Source: Trichomonas tenax (taxonomy: Eukaryota > Parabasalia > Trichomonadida > Trichomonadidae). Taken from it: a stretch of DNA of 64,000 nt. This document shows, piece after piece, positions 38,771 through 49,646 of this stretch. The stretch is taken from NCBI GenBank assembly GCA_023091735.1, contig JALKBU010000105.1:1-64000 (forward strand). The letters run 5' to 3'. The notes under the pieces were generated by a model that was not told the origin of the DNA, did not search any database, and worked only from the letters and a program-made list of their open reading frames with translations. A program made the position numbers and the translations under genes. Positions within the stretch are counted from its first letter, which is position 1; each line of letters opens with the position of its first letter.

Positions 38771-41700
38771 ATGAGTGGACAAAATGGACAGCGGAGCGTG
38801 GCAGAAAATTTAAGTAGTCGCCTTCGCTCAAGCGCTGATTGCGAAATTTTGAGGAATAAATGGAAAAAATTGACGAAGCTGAAGAAACATAAAAAATTCG
38901 TCAAAGCAGCATACGACATCTTAGATTTATCGCAGAAATACATCGAATTTTATAATCATACTAAAAGGTATGCGTTCAAAAAATGGAAGCTTCATTTCAA
39001 ATGGAGAGTTTTTTCGCGCAAACTCACATTAATACATAAGAAACAGGAAATTATACAGCATTTACACACTACTGCGCCATTTATTTGGTTTTCATTCACA
39101 CAAAAATTAATCAGAGCACAAAAATTATCGCAATACATCATAGCACTGCAAGAAAAGCAACTTTTCGATACTTCCACTTCATTTTTCATATCGTGGAAGG
39201 ACTCTGTTCAAGAATCAAAATTGCGACATCAACATCTTCGAGAAAAATGGATAGAAATAGTCAAACTACTGATAAAAGAGTTCATCAAAGCTGATGTAGC
39301 TCAGTTACAGAAGAAAGAAGAACTTCGAGATATTTGGTGTTATTTCCAATCAGAAATACTCCACAGAGCGACAATTGACGAAATATCGAGACAGAAGGTT
39401 CATTTGGACTCATTACGAAACTGGCAATTTTTCTCATCACGACTTAAAATTAGAAGAATCAAAACAGAGTATGAGTGCTTCGTTTACCATCAGAATCTTC
39501 TCGCAACGTGGCAGCACATTGTATCTCAGTATGTTATACAGACAAAAAGCTCCGAATTCACTGCAGAGAGAGAAAGATTGAGTTCAGCATTGCGAATATT
39601 CGATCTCGCATCAATGATCATCAAAAAGCGTGATATCGATTCTCTCAAGGAAAGCAAGTGCAAACTGGACAAAATGAGAGACCAGAAATGCTTAATTCTC
39701 GCTTTCAGGCGATGGAAGATCAATTCAAGGATTTCTAATTTGACAAATGCAACAACACGCAAAACATTCAAAAACTCACTTCAAGTATATTTCAGGAAGA
39801 CAGCAGATTCATGTGCGAAGAAGATACAAAGGACATTCAGGATATTCAACGAGAAGAACAAAAGCAAGATTGGATTCCTTCAGAAATTCTTCTCTTCTTG
39901 GTTCGTTTTCACATTCAAAGGTCCAAAGAAGATGGTCGAAGTTCCTGAATTTGATATCAATCTAAACAATGATTTGTCAGATTTATTCACTACTGATATC
40001 ACTATCAGTCCTCCGCAGTGCACCTTCGATAGCGTCAGGACAATGGTTTCTTTCAGGAAACTTCTCCGTGAGAGAGAACATTTGAAACTTTTTCCTTTCG
40101 AATATTTATCAATCACAGATCCAGAAGCTAAATTCATGCCAATCTTCTTCGATGTTCCAAGAGAATGTTATGACAAACTAACAAGTACTGTTCCTGTTGA
40201 AGTTGGCCAAATATTCGCGAAAACAGTCCAAAACTTCGACATCACATTTCAAACTAAGTTCGATGATATTCCTGACGATGATAAACACGAAGGATATGAT
40301 TTGATGGACGGTTTCTTCCAAGCGATTTCACATTCAGAGTTTGGAGAAACAACATCCTTCTTATCTGATGACACCAGCGCAGATAATTCTATCTTGATTC
40401 CTCATAAACTAGGAAAGGAAGCATCAAAGAATGATGAAAGTTTAAAGAATGAAGGAAATTCCAAAATCGAAGGATCATCACAGATCATCGAAGGAAGCTC
40501 GAAGGCAGATGACATATTCATGTTTTCACCAGTCAACACAGACATCATCTTTGAAAGCAATCAAAACATTCTTGACATCAAGAACATCGATGAATTTCCA
40601 TTTAAGAACGCTTCACAAGCAGATGAAGAATCGACAAAACAAGCTCCTGCAATGTTATTTGTTTTCTACGATTTCCTCTCTGTTGTTCCAGGAATTGTTA
40701 ATTCAATCGTTTCTTCGCAAATCGATCAAATTGATAAAAACATAACAATCCTTGATGAACTTAAAAATGTTTCTGAATATTTATCATCAGATGAAGAAGA
40801 ATTGCCAAAAATTGAAGAAGAGAAAGAATCTCAAAAAGTTGATGAAGAGCACAAAAATATTGAAGAGAAGCCAGAAATTGTTGAGGAATCACCAAAATCA
40901 GATGAATCGGAAGAAAACATAGGACTCAATCATAGGAACATCACACTCGATATCACTCTTGATACATTCATGGATAATGATGCATTAACGATAGAAAGGA
41001 AACGTGATGAATCATCATCAACAGACTCTGAGCCATTTATATTCGAAAAACAGCATGATTTGCCAATCAAATCATCGAATCATAAGAAAAATGCAGAAAT
41101 GCAGACAGTTGATGAAACAAGTTTCTTCACACAGACGCTCGATGAAACAAACAAAGACAAATTCATATTCGCAATCGACGAAACTCTCATCAATCGAGAT
41201 AAGATTTCAGTAAACATCGATTGTGAAGAAATTGAACTTTCACTAATGACAGCAATGATATCAGTTGTTAATGATAACATTTCTCAACACTTAGATCAGT
41301 TGTCTATTCAAGGAATCAACGATCAAGAAAACGATTTTTATTCAGAATCACAATCAAATTCACTAACAGACACTGTTGATGCAGAATCACTGTCGCAGCA
41401 ACCGGAGTCTCGTGATAATATGATCAGAGTTCCTGAGCTGAGTCCGTTTCCAACACCAAGACCAAAAAAGGATGATTTCGCTGTTTCGCAGCCTTCGAAG
41501 ATGACAGAAGACGTTAAGGAAGAAGAATTCGTGACACCGATCTCAGTCAGAGAGATGAAATCGACAGTCGATGACAGTTTCAATGAATTCCTCGGCAATG
41601 TCAACAACACACAAAAGGCATCTCTTGAGATCACACAAAACAGCGTTCTCGACATTCCGAAGTCGTCAGATACATCGACATTAGAAGTGACATCAACGAA

Positions 41701-42592
41701 CGACGAAGTGAACAAAAATGTTATTTCATCATCGATCAGAGATAATTCAAGAACAGATGACATCACAAATTCACATTCATACGAATATACTTCCAATGAT
41801 AATGAATTCCCATCAACATATAATGAAACTGATCCAAAAATCGAATTCGATTTCCTTGGTGATGAGTTAAATAACGTCTTCAATGATGCAATTTCGTCTG
41901 CGATGAGTGTTTCAGTTCCAATGATTCAGTATTTCAATATTAATGAAAAAATGAGTGTTAGAATTTCAGAAAATATCTTCGAGTTCGATGATATCATCAA
42001 AGATGCAATTGCTGCATCTTTTAATATTTCCGTCGATTTTAGATTCTCTTCAATCGAAACATTTGAGAAGAAAAGCATTGCTTATGATAATAGCAAAAAT
42101 AATGTTAATAAGAGGAAGATAATCAAAGTGATATCGAGTGACTCAGCAACGATCGAATCAGAGAACATGAAGAAGAGTTCAGAATACATATCGGACTTCG
42201 AAGTCATTGAACTTCCTCGACATTTCGATGTTGGTCTTATCGAAGCTCTCGAAGACGGAATCAAAAAAGCTTTCTCTCTTTCCCTCCCATTCGAAATTCA
42301 TATTGACAATGACGAAACCAAATCTGAAAACAAAGCAGTTATAAAATCGAAATCAAAATCACAGAAAGTATATTTTGATTCATTGTCATTGAAATTCTTA
42401 GAAAAAGGATTCAAATCTGTAATCGAAGATTCTGTGTCAAATGTTGTCGATTTGAGCAAAAACGATTTAGCACACAACATGTTCATTTCGAATAACAAAA
42501 ATAATTTCTCAAATATCAATAATCTGCTTGCAAAAGGATTCAATGGAGTTCTGAATGATGCAACAATGTCAATATTCATGAATTCGTTTTAG
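38771..42592 (+). CDS. SFI1-like centrin-binding protein with C-terminal repeats, 1273 aa
   Basis: Residues 1-390 are basic helices with recurring LxxxWxxF or FxxW patterns about 25-45 residues apart (LRNWQFFSSRL, LLATWQHIV, LAFRRWKIN), as in SFI1-type centrin-binding proteins. An IQ-like helix is at about 345 (AKKIQRTFRIF). Residues about 540-1000 are acidic and Ser/Thr-rich. From about 1029 to the end a motif recurs five times (e.g. LNNVFNDAISSAMSVSV, DIIKDAIAASFNISV, LIEALEDGIKKAFSLSL). SFI1 proteins organise centrin fibres at centrosomes and basal bodies, so a basal body or rootlet role is likely. The ATG at 38771 directly follows a GTG. The frame is intact. Confidence 0.7.
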   Translation: MSGQNGQRSVAENLSSRLRSSADCEILRNKWKKLTKLKKHKKFVKAAYDILDLSQKYIEFYNHTKRYAFKKWKLHFKWRVFSRKLTLIHKKQEIIQHLHTTAPFIWFSFTQKLIRAQKLSQYIIALQEKQLFDTSTSFFISWKDSVQESKLRHQHLREKWIEIVKLLIKEFIKADVAQLQKKEELRDIWCYFQSEILHRATIDEISRQKVHLDSLRNWQFFSSRLKIRRIKTEYECFVYHQNLLATWQHIVSQYVIQTKSSEFTAERERLSSALRIFDLASMIIKKRDIDSLKESKCKLDKMRDQKCLILAFRRWKINSRISNLTNATTRKTFKNSLQVYFRKTADSCAKKIQRTFRIFNEKNKSKIGFLQKFFSSWFVFTFKGPKKMVEVPEFDINLNNDLSDLFTTDITISPPQCTFDSVRTMVSFRKLLREREHLKLFPFEYLSITDPEAKFMPIFFDVPRECYDKLTSTVPVEVGQIFAKTVQNFDITFQTKFDDIPDDDKHEGYDLMDGFFQAISHSEFGETTSFLSDDTSADNSILIPHKLGKEASKNDESLKNEGNSKIEGSSQIIEGSSKADDIFMFSPVNTDIIFESNQNILDIKNIDEFPFKNASQADEESTKQAPAMLFVFYDFLSVVPGIVNSIVSSQIDQIDKNITILDELKNVSEYLSSDEEELPKIEEEKESQKVDEEHKNIEEKPEIVEESPKSDESEENIGLNHRNITLDITLDTFMDNDALTIERKRDESSSTDSEPFIFEKQHDLPIKSSNHKKNAEMQTVDETSFFTQTLDETNKDKFIFAIDETLINRDKISVNIDCEEIELSLMTAMISVVNDNISQHLDQLSIQGINDQENDFYSESQSNSLTDTVDAESLSQQPESRDNMIRVPELSPFPTPRPKKDDFAVSQPSKMTEDVKEEEFVTPISVREMKSTVDDSFNEFLGNVNNTQKASLEITQNSVLDIPKSSDTSTLEVTSTNDEVNKNVISSSIRDNSRTDDITNSHSYEYTSNDNEFPSTYNETDPKIEFDFLGDELNNVFNDAISSAMSVSVPMIQYFNINEKMSVRISENIFEFDDIIKDAIAASFNISVDFRFSSIETFEKKSIAYDNSKNNVNKRKIIKVISSDSATIESENMKKSSEYISDFEVIELPRHFDVGLIEALEDGIKKAFSLSLPFEIHIDNDETKSENKAVIKSKSKSQKVYFDSLSLKFLEKGFKSVIEDSVSNVVDLSKNDLAHNMFISNNKNNFSNINNLLAKGFNGVLNDATMSIFMNSF

Positions 42593-42710
42593 TTTTCTTT
42601 TCCATCAAAAATAACAAATTCGTCTGTTTGATTACTTTTCTTTTATTGTTTTTATTGTTTGATAAATATATTTTTCTTTTTATATTAAATAAAATTTTGT
42701 TAGATATAAT

Positions 42711-43746
42711 TCAAAAGAAGAAAAAGAGGAATAAATCAAAATGTGCTGAGATGAGAAATGCGATATGATAATTTTTGAGATATGTTTTGTTTCGAACTTC
42801 TTTAGATAAATATAAAATAGGGAACTCTGCATCACAAGCGTATGATGAGAAGTGTGACAGAAGATTTGAATATGATGATGAATATGTGAATCCGTATGAA
42901 GGACTATAATAATTATCACCTTTTGCATCATTAATGTAGCAGTATTCAACAATCATACTGCCACTATTTCTCCAAAATTTATATCCATGACCAGTGTTTC
43001 CTTGAAAGCTGCAGTTACAAATAACTGTGGAGAGAGAATCAGAGCGTATTATAGCAGTAGCAGAATCACCTTTGTTATCGAAGAAGTTGCAATATTCGAT
43101 TCGGAATGCAATATTTGGATTGCCTATGACCCATCCTTCATAAATATAACAGTCGATTTTCTCTGTGTTATTACAAAATGTGGAATGAGAAATAGATGAT
43201 GAAATAGAAACAGATTCAATATTAAAAAGATTTCGGCCATAAACATTTGCATGTGACACGTTGATGGAGCTGATGTTTGTGTTGCCGATGATGTGAACGT
43301 TGTGCTTGCCAAGGCCGCTGTCGTCGCCTGAATAGCAAATAGAGGAATCAATAAGATTGATCTTGTATGATTGCGATGCTTCAATCTTGCAGTAGACACC
43401 TTCGTCATTTAGTGATGATACTTTCGATCGATAGCTGCAGACACGCTGTTGTGAGAATTGGCCGCTGTTAGAAAAAAAAACAGAGCCGCCACTCTCGGAA
43501 CAAGAGCACTTTGAAAACGTTGTGTCTTCGATAAGGAGCATCGTTGATTCAGAGCTCGTACTGAATTTAACTGAACTGTTAACTTCGTTTGAAAATAGGC
43601 AATGGCTGACGTAATACTTATTTGCTAGACTGCGAACAACAGGTTTTGTCTCATGAACAATGACGTCATTCGGTTTTGTGCCGTGATAGAAGTCGTCCCA
43701 AGAAAGAGAGAAAGAACGCAGACTTAATATTATGAAGAAAAATCAT
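42711..43746 (-). pseudogene. Beta-helix surface protein (chlamydial Pmp-like), frameshifted in signal peptide
   Basis: The body is a parallel beta-helix-type protein, rich in Ser, Asn and Cys, with recurrent CxFxxN-type turns (CNFFDNKGDSAT, CSFQGNTGHGYKF). Trichomonads have many such secreted or membrane proteins annotated as chlamydial polymorphic membrane protein-like. Coding runs back without a stop from the Met at 43541 to a hydrophobic leader (FFIILSLRSFSLSW). The only fitting start, the ATG at 43746, is one base out of frame: the T run after it has five T where four would join it to the leader. No C-terminal membrane anchor is visible; the frame ends in a Phe-rich stretch. It could be a sequencing error, a dead gene or a switching tract. 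Confidence 0.7.
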
Positions 43747-43987
43747 AAAAAAACATCAATAAAAAGTGATAATGTCATTTTTCTTCTGAAAATAAAAAAT
43801 ATCGATAATACGATTATTTTCAATTCAAAATAATTCAATGATTCGATATTGCCAGTTTTAGCGCATTTTTCGTCAAATCTTCGTTACACAGATGATGTGC
43901 AAGAATAAAATTCTTTAAATAACATAACAAAACATAACAAAAATATAAAACGCAAAAATAGTATTAAATAAGTGGTCATCAATGAAA

Positions 43988-45175
43988 TCAATGCCTTAAA
44001 ACGGATCTTATCTTCGGTGCCTGGGAGTGATACATTGTCTTCGGTTTGACGATCTTTTGCTTTGGAACGAAAGCAGGTGTCGTTGGTGATGAGCTCGGAG
44101 ATGTTGAATATCGATGCCCTTTATGAACAATATTATCAATAGCTCTCGGAGGAAGTCTTCCTTTGCGAGAGCTTTCGTTGATGGGAGGCATGTTCTTCGC
44201 TTCTTGGTGTGTTAATATGTCTTCAAGCTCTTTCTCTGTGTATGTCTTAGACATGCATTTCCTGACACGGAATTCAACATTGAGTTTAGACATCTCTCTG
44301 TTGAAAAAGATGTCCAATGCTTTCAAAGAGACGACCTGCGGCTGAAGAGGAGGAGGAATAGTTTCATCGGCGTTTGCGAACCACGAACTTGCAAGGATTT
44401 CATCACACGTGGGGCGCTTTTCTTCATCGATATTCATCATCGAAGAAATTAAATCTCTGAGCTCGTCTGATATATATGAAGGGATTGTGTATTCAGCTCT
44501 GCTGATCTGTTCGAAAAGCTCTGACTCTATTTTCTTCGTCCAAGGAAGCTGTCCAGTGACTGTTGCGAAAAATATGACTCCAAGGCCCCAAATATCATTC
44601 TTGAAGCCATCATATGGTTTTCCTGCTATACAGTTTGGCGATGCGTAGCAAGGAGAGCCGCATGTCGTTGACAAAAGCTGATTTTGAAGAACATATCGCG
44701 AAAAACCGAAGTCTGAGATTTTTGGGCGATTATTCTCATCGAGAAGGATGTTCTCCGGCTTTAAGTCCCTGTGAACAACTTTTAAATCGTGTATATACTT
44801 GAGAGATTCGACAATTGGTTTCATATACATTTTCGCTTCGTTTTCTGCTAAAAACTTGTTCTGAATGATGAACTTGAATAGTTCTCCGTTCGGGCAAAGT
44901 TCCAAAACGACATAAAAAAATGTATTATCAGCCATAATGTCGAATAATTGCGCTATATTGGGGTGCCTCATCTGCTGAAGGACCCTTGTTTCCAGTTCGA
45001 AGCGTTCTTCCGCTTTATCTTTACTTAATAATGTTTTTTTAATAATTTTACAAGCGAATTGCTGTTTTGTTGAGTTGTGTATCGCAAGTTTGACGACAGA
45101 GAACGCGCCATGGCCAAGAGTTTGCTTAAATGTATAAAAACCAATACTAGAAGGAATCTTTGGATCCTCAGACAT
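43988..45175 (-). CDS. CAMK-like serine/threonine protein kinase, 395 aa
   Basis: The kinase domain is complete: GHGAFSVV (residues 21-28), ACK (Lys43), HRDLKPEN (135-142), DFG (155-157) and DIWGLGVI. The sequence type (LGHGAFSVVKLA, HPNIAQLFDI, TCGSPCYASP) is that of the CAMKL families abundant in trichomonads. The APE motif reads SPN (179-181), lacking the usual Glu. A low-complexity, basic Ser/Pro-rich tail (about 320-395) follows. It is probably active, since every catalytic residue is present. The substrate is unknown. Confidence 0.9.
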   Translation of the reverse strand: MSEDPKIPSSIGFYTFKQTLGHGAFSVVKLAIHNSTKQQFACKIIKKTLLSKDKAEERFELETRVLQQMRHPNIAQLFDIMADNTFFYVVLELCPNGELFKFIIQNKFLAENEAKMYMKPIVESLKYIHDLKVVHRDLKPENILLDENNRPKISDFGFSRYVLQNQLLSTTCGSPCYASPNCIAGKPYDGFKNDIWGLGVIFFATVTGQLPWTKKIESELFEQISRAEYTIPSYISDELRDLISSMMNIDEEKRPTCDEILASSWFANADETIPPPLQPQVVSLKALDIFFNREMSKLNVEFRVRKCMSKTYTEKELEDILTHQEAKNMPPINESSRKGRLPPRAIDNIVHKGHRYSTSPSSSPTTPAFVPKQKIVKPKTMYHSQAPKIRSVLRH

Positions 45176-46914
45176 TTATGTTTTTTATATTTTTTTGTTT
45201 TGTAATTTTGAGTTTTTTGATAAGAAAATCTGACGAGTGTCAAAAATCCGCCATCACCTTCTTTTTCTCATATCTCACATTATAATTAATTTCACACATT
45301 TTAATCTCTATGAACACATACTATACTTTATCTATATAGTATTACATGTTTGAAATCATATCATTTCTTAAATGGTTCTTGATGTTTTTGCTATGAAAGT
45401 ATGTGACGTCAAAAGATTTGAAAAATGACTGTTTTCTATTTGTTAATTGATTTTTATTATCTAGGTAATGTGTAACCGATAGATATTTGTTTTTCAATCA
45501 AAAATAAATTTTCAAAAATCTGAATTGGGTTATATGCCATTTCCATTAAGATTTAGGATGCCTACAAAGTTTCGATTCATTTAGCAACAGATAATACGGA
45601 ATTAAAACATTATCGAAATTACAACAAAATTAAATCTGGAAATGTGATAAAAATAAGGATATAACAGAGTAATATTTGTTCTGTTGGATCTATTCTTCGC
45701 ATCTTATGGTGGCCTTTGATCAATTTTTTTATTGCTCAACATTTTTATTGTATTTCAGTAGTATTCTCGCTAGATTTGGTTTCGAAATTCTCCATTAAAT
45801 CTATATTATCAATGCTATTGGTTGTTCATTACCGTGAACTCAAAAAGAATTTCGTGTTAATTGGCTGATTGACTTTACAAACCGATGTCTATATGGACAC
45901 CGTTGAAGTAACGCCTTGCTTTGTTAAAAATTGTATTCCAAAGAAAAGTGAATCTCAGCATCAGGTATTCACTACACATCATTAAGCATCAATCAACACT
46001 TGAATAACACAGCTCACTTCAATCTGTCACAATATCATCAAAACACATTCAATTCTAAAGATGATCTCTCATCTATTGTGGACAATTATTGCAATCGAAG
46101 ACCTCTTGAATTACAACAGTATTGCAACAGAGTTTTCATTATGCGTGAAAAGTTGGAAAATGCAAAACTATTCCTAGAACATATCATTTCAAAACTCATT
46201 TCAATATTTGTGTTGAAGCATGTAGCAAAGGATATATAATAGAGTATTCGTTACCAATATGGGTTCCTTAAATTTCATTGAATTTTGTTAATAAATCATT
46301 AAATAAATCCAATGAAATCATAATATTGGCTCATTGTAATGCATAACTTTGGTGAACACCTTTAATCTGTTGCACATGCGATTATTTTAGGTTGATAAGT
46401 TCTAAACACATAAAATTATTATCTCAGAAAAGATAAATTCAAAAAAAAAATAAAGGTTTAAAGTGGTAGTCATTATGAATTTTCAGAATTTAGATTATAG
46501 AACTGATTTACAACATTATCATCGTGAGTTCGACAACTTGACAAATCATTGAAAAAGATTTTGACGAAACACGATTGATGACGCCTTGCTATATGGAAAA
46601 TGACACTCTACACTGTGTAGAAACAAAAAATATGAGCCAAGCACTAATTTCAAAGAGAAATCAATATCAGAAAGATATTTTTTTTGAGACGAATGCATAC
46701 ATTTGCCGACAGAAATAAATGAATTTGGATTTTGTTAATGCTCGTGAATGCACGAATTTTGAACTTCTCAGATGACAACAATACAAAAATTCAAAGTGTG
46801 AACTAATAAACACAAAATACAATTTTATCAAAACAAGAGAAATATAACAAAGAAATTATCCAATGTTAAGATTGGATAAAAATATTAAGCGAGAAAAGGT
46901 AACATGACAATAGA
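45176..46914. other. 1.7 kb intergenic region with coding traces
   Basis: I cannot support a gene here. Two plus-strand stretches look like worn coding: about 45887-45984 (VYMDTVEVTPCFVKNCIPKK) and about 46571-46722 (LMTPCYMENDTLHCVETKNM), which share a TPC(F/Y) phrase and end at stops. A 79-codon frame at 46000-46239 begins at TTG and is not convincing. Confidence 0.35.
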
Positions 46915-47250
46915 TCAGTAGAGCTTTTTGAATAGCAGTATGCCAGAGTCATCACTTTCCGTGTTTATCATTTTGTTTTTAAATCTTGATCCAGGAAGTC
47001 CGAAATAATATATTCTTCCCTGCTCATAGCGTGTAAATATCTTTCTGTTGCCATGCAATCCCCTCTTCATCGTAATAAATGATTTCCAAATCCATCCCCG
47101 AAATTGCTCATTTGTCATTATTATAGCTGCGATGCCTCCAACCATCACCACGATCATCAGAAGTGACGATATTTGGGAGGCAAAGCGAATCCGCGGTGTT
47201 GAAAATGGTTTTGGTTGTCTATTTCGTCCCAATCCAAAAACATATTTCAT
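46915..47250 (-). CDS. Small single-pass membrane protein, 111 aa
   Basis: The short basic N-terminus is followed by one strong membrane helix (residues about 28-47, ISSLLMIVVMVGGIAAIIM), then a basic luminal or cytosolic segment (RGWIWKSFITMKRGLHGNRK). The ATG start is well placed and the frame is intact. The function is unknown. Confidence 0.6.
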   Translation of the reverse strand: MKYVFGLGRNRQPKPFSTPRIRFASQISSLLMIVVMVGGIAAIIMTNEQFRGWIWKSFITMKRGLHGNRKIFTRYEQGRIYYFGLPGSRFKNKMINTESDDSGILLFKKLY

Positions 47251-48066
47251 TTTTTTACTTTCTTATTTTTTAGTGATATTGTAAACCATTGAATTTTTCG
47301 TTATCATTTAAATTTTTGTCATCGGTTCTTTCATTTTTTATTGATGGCCAAAATTTGAAAATTTGATATTTATATATCATGTATATCACTGTTTTTTTTT
47401 AATAAATTTTGATTTATATTATGCTCAAAATAATCATCGAGAAAACTTATTGGTTTATTGGTATATTAGGATATTTTTTGTGGAAATAGATTCAGCATAT
47501 AGTGGGAGAGACATTTATGTGTGAAATAACATCGATCATTTATATGAGGATTCACTTTTTGACGGCTTTAATTAAAGCAGAACTATCTCAGAAATTTTAT
47601 AAATTGGCAGATTGCAAAACAAATAAAAAGGAGATACAATTTATAATTTTATTTTTGAATTTGTTTTCTGAACTAAAACGTTTGATTTTGAATCGATAAA
47701 TATCGTTTATTGGACAATTTATTCACACAGTCTAAATCTGGTTTTCTTTATAAGGTTGGGTCCTAAGGCACTAGAAAACCTATTTTTGTTTATTTTGGAG
47801 CGAAAAGACTATTTTAGGATTCACATACCTAAAAATAAGATAGAACACAATTTCACTCTTAATTTTAACTCTTTATAACGCATTCGATTCATATCTTTCC
47901 TCAAATTGTCAAAAACTCAATTTTTTGAAAAAAAAAATCAAATCAAGCTCAAAAATTCAGTTTATACCTATTTCAATATCACAACATATTCAAACCAAAA
48001 TAATAGAATATTCAATATCAAGGATAGAACACAAACTTTATAAAATCAAATAAAATTAAATTAAAT
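47251..48066. other. AT-rich intergenic region
   Basis: I see only AT-rich sequence. A 65-codon plus frame (47502-47699) starts with GTG and is not supported. Confidence 0.5.
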
Positions 48067-49590
48067 TTAGCGCGTCGCTGAGCAGTGGACCCATAGCATT
48101 CCCTGTCTTACAGCTAAGAACTCATCTCTTAAAGCTTCATCAATCATTAGAGGAGTTTTTGTTTCTGTGTCTGATTTCAAGCGATTTAAGTTTCCATTAG
48201 GGGCATATACAATGAGTATAGTTCGTTTCGGAATGTTATGCAACAAGTCTTCTAATATTTTGTTATATTTTTGCATTTCTTCTAGTTCAACATTTTTATC
48301 TTGTTTTCTGGGATCTATATCTGATAATCCATAGAAATGAACAACGTTGAAATCATAATTTTGAATATTTTTGAATAATTCTGAATAACATTCGTCATCT
48401 GACGATGTTTCTGCGATTTTAAGTGATGCATTTGGCTTGAAATTGATATTCTTCTTCCATCCGGTATAAAATATCGGTCCATGTTTACGAATTAACTCAG
48501 ATATTAAATCCGGTAATTGATTTTGGACTTTCTCTAATTCTTTAGGATCAATAAGTAGATATCTAACTAATTCCATTGCTGCTTTCGCATCTTCAATGGA
48601 ATTGTGTCCATTTTGTGAATTCTTGCGGAATGGTTTCTTTATAAACTTATTGTATAGTAGAATCAATGATGGCTTTTTGATGTAATTGGTTTCAGAAAGA
48701 TATAACAATGCTGTATCAATACATCTCAAATGTATTAATTTTAATGCTCTTAAATCGTTTTCAAGCGAATGACCAACTATAATAGTCTGCTTTGACGCGC
48801 ATTTTGCTAATATTTGCAGCGCATCTTCAGGTGGTGTTGTGATTTGTGATAAAGTTTCTTCTGTGATGCCAGAAAACTGTGTTCTATAATCTATAACTTC
48901 ATTTTTAGGCTTAAAAAATTGATCGATCAATGTATTTCCATTCTCATTCGTTGCAGATAATCGAGCTAATTCACTTCCACGTTTAGTTTCAATCATTTCG
49001 CAATCAATTGCAATAATTTTATGCGCATTCTCTGTTTCCTCAGGTAACTCGTGAAAATCGGCCAATTCGCTTTCTTGCAAGATTTGAATATTATATAATT
49101 TGCATTTTGGATTTTCTGGGATTTCCATGCCTTCCAAGTGCATCGGATACCCATTATCTAGTAAATCGTACTGTGTTGCGAGCATTTCTTCGTAATTTGG
49201 ATATTTTTTCAACGTTTTCTTAACTTTTTGATGTCCTAGAACTGATTGAATACCAGAAACTATATATCCTTCGCTGTCTTTTGCTTGTACGAATACTGGA
49301 AATTTGTTCTTTGCTAAATTCACGAAATTAGAAAGTTGATCTTTGTACTGGTTGAATCTTGTTAAGTCTAATCCATCGAAAACTGCTAAAATAACCCTTT
49401 CACACAAGCTGGAGTGTCTTATGTCCAACCATTTCGGCGGCGTCGAAATATCGAAAATTGCTTTGATAATTTCTTGTATACACTTAGGATCCACAGTCTT
49501 AAAATATTTTTGGTTGAGATTTGCGACAACATCCAACTGCGCATCAGGGAAAATATCAAAATATGTAAGATTCTCTTTCTTACATTTCAT
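48067..49590 (-). CDS. REXO1/REXO5-type RNA 3'-5' exonuclease, 507 aa
   Basis: The DEDDh exonuclease motifs are present: IAIDCEM (Asp196, Glu198), GHSLENDLRALKL (Asp279) and HNSIEDAKAAMEL (His329, Asp334). These spacings match REXO1/REXO5 (yeast Rex1) enzymes, which trim the 3' ends of nuclear RNAs. FSGITEETL is the usual interior signature. The N-terminal ~190 residues are unusual for the family and may hold a divergent domain (FPVFVQAKDSEGYIVSG). A C-terminal part (about 400-507) is also present. Confidence 0.85.
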   Translation of the reverse strand: MKCKKENLTYFDIFPDAQLDVVANLNQKYFKTVDPKCIQEIIKAIFDISTPPKWLDIRHSSLCERVILAVFDGLDLTRFNQYKDQLSNFVNLAKNKFPVFVQAKDSEGYIVSGIQSVLGHQKVKKTLKKYPNYEEMLATQYDLLDNGYPMHLEGMEIPENPKCKLYNIQILQESELADFHELPEETENAHKIIAIDCEMIETKRGSELARLSATNENGNTLIDQFFKPKNEVIDYRTQFSGITEETLSQITTPPEDALQILAKCASKQTIIVGHSLENDLRALKLIHLRCIDTALLYLSETNYIKKPSLILLYNKFIKKPFRKNSQNGHNSIEDAKAAMELVRYLLIDPKELEKVQNQLPDLISELIRKHGPIFYTGWKKNINFKPNASLKIAETSSDDECYSELFKNIQNYDFNVVHFYGLSDIDPRKQDKNVELEEMQKYNKILEDLLHNIPKRTILIVYAPNGNLNRLKSDTETKTPLMIDEALRDEFLAVRQGMLWVHCSATR

Positions 49591-49646
49591 TAAAAAAATA
49601 TGAAGGAGACTTATATATAAATAGTAAAAAAATAGTTTAGATATTG

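Noticed and set aside
46000..46239. 79-codon plus-strand frame
   Set aside because: It begins at TTG rather than ATG in an AT-rich spacer and shows no protein-like pattern.
47502..47699. 65-codon plus-strand frame
   Set aside because: GTG start, AT-driven codon use and no features.
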